DNA of 5,931 bases, taken from NCBI GenBank assembly GCA_033722675.1, contig JAWVYO010000126.1:1-5931 (forward strand), read 5' to 3'. This DNA comes from DATHYU01 sp033722675 (lineage in GTDB: Bacteria; Actinomycetota; Acidimicrobiia; Spongiisociales; UBA11373). The first letter of the stretch is position 1; each line of letters begins with the position of its first letter. The notes under the pieces are model-generated. The model searched no databases. It was not told the origin of the DNA and worked only from the letters and a program-made list of their open reading frames with translations. The translations under genes and the position numbers were made by a program. Shown here in pieces: positions 1-5,931 of this stretch.

Positions 1-2286
1 GCGGCGGAGTACGAGGACGTGGAGCTGGGGTCGGGGGAGCTGTCGAGTCTGGTGGAGCCGTCGGAGGAGGAGGTCCCGGTCGGTTCGGTGTCGGAGGGGG
101 AGTCGGAGGACGATCTGGCGGCGGCGGTGGCGGCGTTGGGTGCCGACGAGGAACCGGAGGTCGTGTCGGAGGAGCCGGTGGAGCCGGAAGTCCGGCCCGG
201 CCCCGGCGCGGTCGACGACCTGCCCACGCAATTGACGATCGACGGCACCGTCACCGACGAGGACGTCCCGCCGGCCCACGACGAGATCGACGAGGTCGCC
301 GTCCCCGATGCCGGCGACCCGGGCCGGCTCCCCTCCTCCTGGTTCGCCGAGATCGACGAGGACGAGGTGGAGCCGCCGCCCCACACGGTCCCAGAGGACG
401 ACTACGAGGCGGAGGCCCCGCCGGAGCCGGCGGAGGTCGCCGCAGTCGCCGCAGTGGACGCGGTGATGGAGGACGCACTGGACACGGCCTCGGACCTCGA
501 TGTCGTCGAGGCGTCCGCCGAGATCGACGACGGGGCCGTCCGGCCCGAGGAATCGGCGGTGGTCGAGGAGCCCCCGGTCATCGAGGAGCCCCCGGTCGTC
601 GAGGAGGCGGAGGAGGCGGGCCTCGCCGACGACGCGGCGACGGTCGAGCCGGTGGTGGTCGACGAGCCGGTGGCCGCCGACGAACCGGCCGTCGACGAAC
701 CGGTGATCCCCGGCGCCGAAGAGGACACGTTCTCCCTGCCCGACTTCGGCGAGTTCCGGTTCGAGGACGACGCACCGGTCGCCGAGGCGTCGGGCCCCGA
801 CGACGACGAGACGCCGCCGGCCGAGGCGGCGGACGATCTCACGGACGGCGACGTCGTGTGGCGTGCCTCCGACGGCGAGCCGGACGAGCCCGGCCTGTGG
901 GCTCCCGCCGGGCCTCCGCGGGTTCCGCTCGGCCACGACGACGACGAGCCGACGGCGGAGATCTGGCCACCGGACCTCGGGTACGAGCACCCGGGCGCAC
1001 CGGAACAGGATCCCGAGTTCGTCCCCGAGCCCGACGAGTCGCTCGATGCGGAGGCGGCGATGGCGGCCGCCTTCGACGAGCTCGATCGGGCGGCGGCCGA
1101 GGCCCAGGAATTCGAGTTGGCCGCGCCGGGTCCAGCAGAGTCCGACGAGGCGGAGGTCCCGGAGGGCGACGCCGACGACCGGGAGCCCGACGAGTGGGAT
1201 GCCGGACGCCCCGACGCCGGCGGCCCGTGGGACGGCTCCACGGAGGACGCGCCGATCGACGTCTACGACCACGAGGAGGCCGACCTCTCCGAGGGCCTGT
1301 ACTCGGGCGCCGGGACCGTGGAGCACCGGGGCCTCGCCGAGGCCGTGGAAGCGGCGAGCCGGGAGACCACCGAACGCACGGCCCTCTCCGCCCCCATGGC
1401 GGGGATCGAGACGGGGGTCGTCGGCTTCGAAGACGTGGAAGACCTGGGGACGGGAGAGGAATACGAGGAGCCGGACCCCTCGGACCTCGGTGTCCGGGTC
1501 GCCACCGGGGTCACGCTCATCGCGCTCGTCGTCGCCGCCATCTGGGCGGGCGGCGAATGGCTGGCGGTCCTCCTCGGCGGCTTCGTGATGCTGGCGCTCT
1601 ACGAGTTCTACCGCACGCTGCGATCCATGGGATACCACCCGGTCACGGTGTTCGGCTACCTCGGCGGCATCGCCACCTACGCCCTGACCTGGTTCCACGG
1701 GCCGATCGCCATTCCGGCGTCGATCGTGGCGACCGCGGTCGTCGTCTACTTCGTGTACACGTTCACCCCCCAGCGGACCGACGCCCTCACCAACGGCGGC
1801 CTGACCGTGCTCGGCGTCGCCTGGATCGCCGGCACCGCGGCCTTCGCGTTGCCGATCGTCGCCACCGCCGACTTCCGCGTGCTGGTGTTCGGCGTCGTCG
1901 TCGCCACGGTCGCGATGGACGTCGGCGCCTACTTCTTCGGACGGTCCTTCGGCAACGCCCGGCTCGCCCCGGTGCTGTCGCCCAACAAGTCGATCGAGGG
2001 ATTGGCGGGCGGCGTCATGCTCTGCCTCGGGGCGACGATCGGATGGGGGTGGCTGGATCTGTCCGATCCGATGACGATCCGCACCGGGGCATGGCTGGGC
2101 CTCGTCGTCGCCCTGGCCGCCCCCCTCGGCGACCTGGCGGAGTCGATGGTGAAACGGAGTCTCGGGGTGAAGGACATGGGGTCGATCCTCCCCGGGCACG
2201 GCGGCATCCTCGACCGGATCGATGCCTTCCTCTTCGCCATCCCCCCTGCGTGGATCCTGTTCGAGGCGTCGGGGCTGTTGGTCTGA
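1..2286 (+). CDS. cdsA: Phosphatidate cytidylyltransferase (CDP-diacylglycerol synthase) with very long acidic N-terminal region; 5' end outside window
   Basis: An integral membrane enzyme that makes CDP-diacylglycerol from phosphatidic acid and CTP, the precursor of phosphatidylglycerol, cardiolipin and phosphatidylinositol. The C-terminal 260 or so residues (from about nt 1501) hold roughly eight or nine hydrophobic segments. They end in the CdsA family signature at nt 2143-2223, with the S-x-x-K-R, K-D and GHGGILDRID elements in the expected order. Before this lies about 500 residues rich in Glu, Asp, Pro, Ala and Val with no hydrophobic segment, probably disordered and cytosolic; usual CdsA proteins are about 260-300 residues in total. 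The frame is open through base 1. A GTG at nt 19 is possible but lacks a well-spaced Shine-Dalgarno, and the acidic composition continues upstream of it, so I treat the gene as 5' incomplete. An in-frame ATG at 1396 would give a normal 296-residue enzyme but also lacks a ribosome-binding site. The stop overlaps dxr. The enzyme call is firm; the function of the acidic region is unknown. Confidence 0.93.
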   Translation, partial: AAEYEDVELGSGELSSLVEPSEEEVPVGSVSEGESEDDLAAAVAALGADEEPEVVSEEPVEPEVRPGPGAVDDLPTQLTIDGTVTDEDVPPAHDEIDEVAVPDAGDPGRLPSSWFAEIDEDEVEPPPHTVPEDDYEAEAPPEPAEVAAVAAVDAVMEDALDTASDLDVVEASAEIDDGAVRPEESAVVEEPPVIEEPPVVEEAEEAGLADDAATVEPVVVDEPVAADEPAVDEPVIPGAEEDTFSLPDFGEFRFEDDAPVAEASGPDDDETPPAEAADDLTDGDVVWRASDGEPDEPGLWAPAGPPRVPLGHDDDEPTAEIWPPDLGYEHPGAPEQDPEFVPEPDESLDAEAAMAAAFDELDRAAAEAQEFELAAPGPAESDEAEVPEGDADDREPDEWDAGRPDAGGPWDGSTEDAPIDVYDHEEADLSEGLYSGAGTVEHRGLAEAVEAASRETTERTALSAPMAGIETGVVGFEDVEDLGTGEEYEEPDPSDLGVRVATGVTLIALVVAAIWAGGEWLAVLLGGFVMLALYEFYRTLRSMGYHPVTVFGYLGGIATYALTWFHGPIAIPASIVATAVVVYFVYTFTPQRTDALTNGGLTVLGVAWIAGTAAFALPIVATADFRVLVFGVVVATVAMDVGAYFFGRSFGNARLAPVLSPNKSIEGLAGGVMLCLGATIGWGWLDLSDPMTIRTGAWLGLVVALAAPLGDLAESMVKRSLGVKDMGSILPGHGGILDRIDAFLFAIPPAWILFEASGLLV
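559..711 (+). repeat. In-frame acidic proline repeat within the CdsA N-terminal region
   Basis: Within the acidic region, an 18-base unit encoding a Val-Val/Ile-Glu-Glu-Pro-Pro pattern occurs at 559-576 and 577-594, and a third, degenerate copy starts at 595. Further on, an Asp-Glu-Pro motif recurs at 661, 679 and 694 with Val or Ala after it. The units keep the reading frame, so the repeat changes protein length without disrupting the gene. This is seen directly. That it arose by slippage or unequal recombination, and that it acts as a flexible acidic spacer, is inference. Confidence 0.7.
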
Positions 2287-3425
2287 GGCCGCTCGTCGTC
2301 CTCGGTGCCACGGGGTCCATCGGGACCCAGACCTTCGACGTCGCCGCCCGCCTCGGCGTGCCCGTGCACGCGATCGCCGCACGGAGGGGCTCGGAGGACC
2401 TCGCCGCCCGGGCGCGGGACCTGCCCGACGCGCTCGTGGGTGTCGCCGCGCCGACCGGGGACGAACGCGAGGCCTTCCGTTCGGCGTTCGGTGATCGTGT
2501 GCGATTCGGCGCCGAGGCCATGGAGGAGCTCGCCTCCCTCGACGGCACCACCGTGGTGAACGGCATCGTCGGCTCGGCGGGTCTGCCGGCGTCGGTGGCT
2601 GCGCTCGAGGCGGGGAACCGGCTGGCGCTCGCCAACAAGGAGAGTCTCGTGGCGGGGGGGCCCGTCGTCGAGGCGGCACGGGTGCGGGGCGGCGGCGAGC
2701 TGCTCCCGGTCGACTCCGAGCATTCGGCGATCGCCCAGTGCCTTCTCGGCGAAGACCTCGACGCCGTCGCACGTCTCCTCCTGTCGGCCTCGGGTGGGCC
2801 CTTCCGCGGTCGGTCACCCGCAGAGCTCGAGGCGGTCACCGTGGAGGAGGCGCTGGATCACCCCACCTGGTCGATGGGGCCCCGGATCACCGTCGACTCC
2901 GCCACGCTCATGAACAAGGCCTTCGAGGTGGTCGAGGCGCACTTCCTCTTCGGCCTCGACTTCGACCGCATCGACGTCGTCGTCCATCCCCAGAGCATCG
3001 TGCACAGCCTCGTCGAGTTCGTGGACGGCTCGCTCAAGGCCCATCTCGGCGAACCCGACATGCGCGTCCCGATCCAGTGGGCGATCACGCATCCCGATCG
3101 GGCCCCCGGTGCCCTGGACCGGTTTTCGCTGGCCGGACGGAGCCTGACGTTCGAGGAGCCGGACGTCGACACGTTCCCGTGCCTGCGCCTCGGCTACGAG
3201 GCCGGCCGCGCCGGGGGATCGGCACCGGCGGTGCTCAACGCCGCCGACGAGATCGCCGTGCGGGCCTTCCTGGATCGCCGCATCGGTTTCGCCACGATCC
3301 CCGAGATCGTCGAGCGGACGCTGGAGGCCGTGGAGCACCGGGAGCTGGGCACGGTGGACGACGTTCGGGCCGTCGACCGGGAGGCCCGGGACCTCGCCAC
3401 GGGTCTCCTCGGTGGATCGTGCTAA
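2250..3425 (+). CDS. dxr: 1-deoxy-D-xylulose 5-phosphate reductoisomerase
   Basis: A cytosolic enzyme that converts DXP to 2-C-methyl-D-erythritol 4-phosphate using NADPH and a divalent metal. It is the committed step of the MEP isoprenoid pathway and the target of fosmidomycin. Numbered from the GTG at 2250 (391 residues, usual for the family), the NADPH-binding GATGSIG is at residues 19-25 and ANKES around 128-132. The metal ligands are D155 and E157 in VDSEHS, and E226 in MNKAFE. The catalytic-loop HPTWSM is at 204-209, followed by the GEPDMR stretch and a C-terminal helical domain. The start is uncertain: GTG 2250 is the last ATG/GTG/TTG before the Rossmann motif, but the bases before it are C-rich with no Shine-Dalgarno. 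A CTG at 2283, overlapping the cdsA stop as CTGA with GGGG eight bases upstream, would give 380 residues and a more typical N terminus. Either way dxr is probably translationally coupled to cdsA. IspG, encoded two genes downstream, acts later in the same pathway. Confidence 0.96.
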   Translation: MDPVRGVGAVGLRPLVVLGATGSIGTQTFDVAARLGVPVHAIAARRGSEDLAARARDLPDALVGVAAPTGDEREAFRSAFGDRVRFGAEAMEELASLDGTTVVNGIVGSAGLPASVAALEAGNRLALANKESLVAGGPVVEAARVRGGGELLPVDSEHSAIAQCLLGEDLDAVARLLLSASGGPFRGRSPAELEAVTVEEALDHPTWSMGPRITVDSATLMNKAFEVVEAHFLFGLDFDRIDVVVHPQSIVHSLVEFVDGSLKAHLGEPDMRVPIQWAITHPDRAPGALDRFSLAGRSLTFEEPDVDTFPCLRLGYEAGRAGGSAPAVLNAADEIAVRAFLDRRIGFATIPEIVERTLEAVEHRELGTVDDVRAVDREARDLATGLLGGSC

Positions 3426-3439
3426 TCGGGTCGTGGCTG

Positions 3440-3445
3440 TAGCGT
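3440..3445 (+). promoter_or_regulatory. Possible -10 box for the site-2 protease gene
   Basis: TAGCGT in the 30-base gap between dxr and the protease fits the actinobacterial TAnnnT -10 pattern. It ends 10 bases before the ATG at 3456. A transcript starting 7-10 bases after the box would have almost no 5' leader, and no Shine-Dalgarno is seen before this ATG. No convincing -35 element is visible at about 3416-3422. A short match like this can occur by chance. Confidence 0.35.
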
Positions 3446-3455
3446 TCGCGCCGAC

Positions 3456-4565
3456 ATGACCGGCGGCCTCATCGTTCTCTTCGGCATCGTCTCGATGGTG
3501 ATGATCCACGAGGCGGGCCACTTCCTCGCGGCCAAGGCGTTCGGCATGAAGGCCACCGAGTTCTTCTTCGGGTTCGGCCCGCGGATCTGGTCGACGAAAC
3601 GCGGCGAGACCGAGTACGGCGTGAAGGCGATCCCGCTCGGCGGGTACGTCCGCATCATCGGCATGAACCCCTACGAGGAGGTCGCGCCCGAGGACGAGGG
3701 CCGCACCTATCGCGAGCGTCCCTTCTGGCAGAAGTCGATCGTGGTGCTGGCGGGGGTGGCCAGCCACTTCATCGTGGCCTTCGTGCTCTTCTTCCTCGTG
3801 TTCAGCCTGATCGGCGTGAACACCCTCAGCCCGACCGTCTCGTCCGTCCAGGACACGCTGCCCGACGGCGGCGCCACCCCCGCCGCCGAGGTGGGGCTGG
3901 AGCCCGGCGACCGCATCGTGTCGATCGACGGCATCGAGACACCCGAGTGGGTCGACCTCGTGGACGTCGTGTCCGCCCGTCCCGGTGAGACCGTGACGTT
4001 GCGGGTGGAGCGCGACGGCACGATCCGGCCGCTCGAGGTCACGCTCGCCTCGGTGGACGACCAGGCAGGCGGCAAGCGCGGGTTTCTGGGTGTGGCGCCG
4101 TCGACCGAGACCGAGCGCGTGAATCCCATCGTGGGCTTCGGACGCGCCGGGGGCGCGGTCGGCGAGGCGGTCGTCGTGAGCACGCAGGGGATGTGGCAGC
4201 TCGTCACCGGCCTCGGCGACCTCATCGGCGCCACGATCACCGGGGACACCGAGGGCATCGACGAGGTCCGCCCCGCCAGCCCGATCGGCCTGGTGCGGAT
4301 CGGCGCCCAGACCCAGGACCTCGGGATCGGGTTCACCCTCGAGCTCGTCGCCCTCATCAACGTGTTCGTCGGCCTCTTCAACTTCATCCCCATCTACCCC
4401 CTCGACGGCGGCCACTTCTCGGTGGCTCTGTACGAGAAGATCCGGGGTCGGGAAGCCGACGTCCGTAAGCTCGCCCCCATCGCCGCCGCCGTGGTCATCT
4501 TCATGGTGCTCCTCGGCGTGCTCGCCATCTACCTGGACATCGCCAACCCGCTGGACCTGAACTGA
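3456..4565 (+). CDS. rseP: M50 family site-2 membrane metalloprotease (RseP/Rip1-like) with PDZ domain
   Basis: A zinc protease that cuts substrates inside the membrane. Family members release sigma factors by cleaving anti-sigma factors (RseP in E. coli, Rip1 in M. tuberculosis); the substrate here cannot be told from sequence. The zinc motif HEAGH is at residues 18-22, inside the first membrane helix. A second helix spans about 94-119. One PDZ-like domain lies at about 125-205, with the GLEPGDRIVSIDG core. A third helix (about 293-316) leads into NFIPIYPLDGG, where D317 is the expected third zinc ligand, and a last helix covers about 339-362. Length is 369 residues, as expected for single-PDZ actinobacterial members; E. 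coli RseP has two PDZ domains. ATG 3456 is the only early start, because the dxr stop at 3423 lies in the same frame with no start codon between. It lacks a Shine-Dalgarno. Its stop overlaps the ispG start. Confidence 0.94.
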   Translation: MTGGLIVLFGIVSMVMIHEAGHFLAAKAFGMKATEFFFGFGPRIWSTKRGETEYGVKAIPLGGYVRIIGMNPYEEVAPEDEGRTYRERPFWQKSIVVLAGVASHFIVAFVLFFLVFSLIGVNTLSPTVSSVQDTLPDGGATPAAEVGLEPGDRIVSIDGIETPEWVDLVDVVSARPGETVTLRVERDGTIRPLEVTLASVDDQAGGKRGFLGVAPSTETERVNPIVGFGRAGGAVGEAVVVSTQGMWQLVTGLGDLIGATITGDTEGIDEVRPASPIGLVRIGAQTQDLGIGFTLELVALINVFVGLFNFIPIYPLDGGHFSVALYEKIRGREADVRKLAPIAAAVVIFMVLLGVLAIYLDIANPLDLN

Positions 4566-5773
4566 TGATCGAACGCCGCCCCACCCGCCGGATCCACGTC
4601 GGCGACGTCGCCGTGGGCGGCGGTGCCCCGGTCTCGGTGCAGTCGATGACGACGACGAAGACCGCCGACGTCGACGCCACCCTCGCCCAGGTCTATGCCC
4701 TCCGGGGAGCGGGAGCCGACATCGTCCGGATCACCTGCAACGACGTGGACGCCGCCGCCGGTCTCGCCGAGATCGTGCCCCGGTCGCCGGTGCCGATCGT
4801 CGCCGACATCCACTTCCAGTACCGCCTCGCCCTCGCCGCCCTCGAGGCGGGGGTCGCCGGGCTCCGCCTGAATCCGGGGAACATCCGCAAGCCCGAGCAC
4901 ATCAAGGCCGTCGCGGGGGCCGCCGGTGAGCGTGACGTCCCCATCCGGGTGGGCGTCAACGCCGGGTCCCTCGACAAGGACCTGCTGGAGAAGTACGGGT
5001 CACCGGTGCCCGAGGCGCTCGTCGAGTCGGCGCTCCACGAGATCCGTCTGCTGGAGGAGGTCGACTTCACCGACATCAAGATCTCGGTGAAGCACAGCCA
5101 CGTTCCTTCCATGGTCGAGTCGTACCGGCTGCTCGCCGACCGCGTCGACTACCCCCTCCATCTCGGGGTGACCGAGGCCGGGCCGCCGCCGGCGGGGCTG
5201 ATGAAGTCGGTGGCGGGCATCGCCACGCTGCTCCTCGAAGGGATCGGGGACACGATCCGTTTCTCCCTCACCGCCGACCCCGTCGAGGAGGCGGAGGCAG
5301 GCCGACGTCTGCTGGAACAGCTGGGCCTGCGGGAGCGGGCGGGCCTGGACCTGATCGCCTGCCCCTCGTGCGGCCGGGCCGAGGTCGACGTGATCCAGGT
5401 CGCCACCGACGCCCAGCGGGCACTCGAGGCGGAGGACCTCCCGATCCAGGTGGCCGTGATGGGCTGCGTCGTGAACGGACCCGGTGAGGCGCGCGAGGCC
5501 GACATCGGCATCGCCGCGGGGAAGGGCAAGGGGCACCTGTTCATCAAGGGCCAGGTGGTCCGGGTCGTCCCCGAGGCGGAGATGGTCGACGCCCTGTTGG
5601 ACGAGGCCCGCAAACTCGCCGCCGAGGGCATCGAGGCCCGGCTCGCGGCCGCCGACGGGGTGGCCGAGGAGCTCGCCCGCCAGACCGCCGACGAACTGCT
5701 CGAGATCCAGGGCGACGCCAACCGGGCGGAGGAGCGTCGGAGGGCCGTCACCGAGGTGGCGGCGGGGGAGTAG
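4565..5773 (+). CDS. ispG: 4-hydroxy-3-methylbut-2-en-1-yl diphosphate synthase (HMBPP synthase)
   Basis: A cytosolic iron-sulfur enzyme (also called GcpE) that reductively opens 2-C-methyl-D-erythritol 2,4-cyclodiphosphate to HMBPP, the penultimate step of the MEP pathway. Flavodoxin or ferredoxin usually supplies the electrons. The N-terminal TIM barrel begins with VSVQSMTTT at residues 23-31 and includes ADIHF and the NPGN stretch at 103-106. The C-terminal domain carries the [4Fe-4S] ligands: C266 and C269 in CPSCGR, C301 in MGCVVNGPGEA and E308 in the same motif. Spacing matches the bacterial two-domain form, with no inserted middle domain as in plants. At 402 residues it has a charged, Ala/Glu/Arg-rich tail of about 50 residues after the conserved core. 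The ATG shares one base with the protease stop (TGATG), which implies translational coupling; no strong Shine-Dalgarno is seen. Confidence 0.97.
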   Translation: MIERRPTRRIHVGDVAVGGGAPVSVQSMTTTKTADVDATLAQVYALRGAGADIVRITCNDVDAAAGLAEIVPRSPVPIVADIHFQYRLALAALEAGVAGLRLNPGNIRKPEHIKAVAGAAGERDVPIRVGVNAGSLDKDLLEKYGSPVPEALVESALHEIRLLEEVDFTDIKISVKHSHVPSMVESYRLLADRVDYPLHLGVTEAGPPPAGLMKSVAGIATLLLEGIGDTIRFSLTADPVEEAEAGRRLLEQLGLRERAGLDLIACPSCGRAEVDVIQVATDAQRALEAEDLPIQVAVMGCVVNGPGEAREADIGIAAGKGKGHLFIKGQVVRVVPEAEMVDALLDEARKLAAEGIEARLAAADGVAEELARQTADELLEIQGDANRAEERRRAVTEVAAGE

Positions 5774-5795
5774 GTCCCGGCGTCCCGACGGGGGC

Positions 5796-5801
5796 TACCC
5801 T
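5796..5801 (+). promoter_or_regulatory. Possible -10 box for proS
   Basis: TACCCT in the 55-base gap between ispG and proS fits the TAnnnT -10 pattern. It lies 27 bases before the GTG start, so a transcript from here would have a leader of about 20 bases that includes the ribosome-binding site. No clear -35 sequence is visible around 5773-5779. proS may simply be read through from ispG; no terminator hairpin is convincing in this gap. Confidence 0.35.
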
Positions 5802-5817
5802 CGGGCGACCCACGACC

Positions 5818-5823
5818 GAGGAG
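5818..5823 (+). promoter_or_regulatory. Ribosome-binding site that fixes the proS start
   Basis: GAGGAG ends five bases before GTG 5829. This supports that GTG over the nearby ATG at 5824, which is in another frame and abuts the purine run directly. Confidence 0.75.
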
Positions 5824-5828
5824 ATGCC

Positions 5829-5931
5829 GTGCGGTGGTCCCGGGCCCACATCCCGACCCTCCGAGACGATCCCGCCGATGCCGAGGCGGCCAGCCACCGC
5901 CTGCTGGTGCGCGCCGGCTACATCCGCCAGC
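5829..5931 (+). CDS. proS: Prolyl-tRNA synthetase, N-terminal fragment (runs off the window)
   Basis: A class II aminoacyl-tRNA synthetase that charges tRNA-Pro with proline in the cytosol. Only 34 codons are present. The peptide begins MRWSRAHIPTLRDDPADAEA (GTG read as Met) and continues with SHRLLVRAG and YIRQ. This is the characteristic start of bacterial-type ProRS: the family's N-terminal helix, a Ser-His-x-Leu-Leu segment and the beginning of the catalytic core. GTG 5829 is chosen because GAGGAG precedes it at good spacing and its frame alone gives this peptide. A position after ispG is also known in other actinobacteria. The catalytic motifs and any editing domain lie outside the window. 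Confidence 0.9.
   Translation, partial: MRWSRAHIPTLRDDPADAEAASHRLLVRAGYIRQ

Noticed and set aside
402..1241. A 279-codon Ser/Ala/Gly-rich open frame on the minus strand
   Set aside because: The composition is the reverse complement of the acidic CdsA region; no signal peptide, motif or ribosome-binding site supports it.
858..2249. Upstream part of the long plus-strand frame that continues into dxr
   Set aside because: It is a shifted reading of cdsA giving an Arg/Gly/Pro-rich peptide with no family features. Only the portion from about 2250 matches Dxr, so I do not read this as a fusion.
4398..4412. Tyr before PLDGG in the protease LDG motif as a possible defect
   Set aside because: The family pattern N-x2-P-x3-LDG is fully kept, including the zinc-binding Asp; the Tyr is at a variable position.
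2814..4415. A 533-codon open frame on the minus strand opposite dxr and the protease
   Set aside because: It is antisense to two well-supported genes, is rich in His, Asp, Glu and Arg as expected from reversed GC-rich codons, and shows no recognisable motif. Long antisense frames are common at this GC content.
5774..5795. Possible terminator hairpin after ispG (CCC/GGG runs)
   Set aside because: Only three or four base pairs around a very short loop can form, and no T run follows.
5824..5931. ATG 5824 as the start of the last gene
   Set aside because: Its frame gives a Pro/Cys-rich peptide unlike any family, while GTG 5829 gives a clear prolyl-tRNA synthetase N terminus with a well-placed GAGGAG.

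Overview
The window reads as a compact block of five same-strand (+) genes from a high-GC (roughly 70% by eye) bacterium, most likely an actinobacterium. The IspG sequence and the gene order cdsA / dxr / site-2 protease / ispG / proS resemble actinobacteria such as Mycobacterium and Streptomyces. No rlmN lies between cdsA and dxr here, unlike in Mycobacterium. A lineage such as Acidimicrobiia is my guess from composition, order and TAnnnT boxes close to starts; it is not demonstrated.

Layout: (1) 1-2286, phosphatidate cytidylyltransferase (CdsA). It is open at the left edge and carries an approximately 500-residue, very acidic, low-complexity N-terminal region before a normal-sized membrane enzyme. 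(2) about 2250-3425, DXP reductoisomerase (Dxr), overlapping the end of cdsA. (3) 3456-4565, an M50 site-2 protease (RseP/Rip1 type) after a 30-base gap that may contain its own promoter. (4) 4565-5773, IspG, overlapping the protease by one base in TGATG. (5) 5829 to the right edge, the first 34 codons of prolyl-tRNA synthetase (ProS), after a 55-base gap with a possible -10 box and a clear ribosome-binding site. No stretch over 300 bases lacks a gene, and I see no RNA gene, mobile element or CRISPR array.

The genes join membrane lipid precursor synthesis (CDP-diacylglycerol), two steps of the MEP isoprenoid pathway (Dxr commits DXP to the pathway, IspG makes HMBPP) and regulated intramembrane proteolysis. 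This is a conserved housekeeping neighbourhood, not an accessory island. The unusual part is the CdsA N-terminal region: its length, its hexapeptide-like repeats, its abrupt change in third-position base use and a near-repeat at its two ends. The start signals of dxr (no good ATG/GTG/TTG with a Shine-Dalgarno) and of the protease (possible leaderless mRNA) also merit a second look. I found no convincing undescribed multi-gene system.
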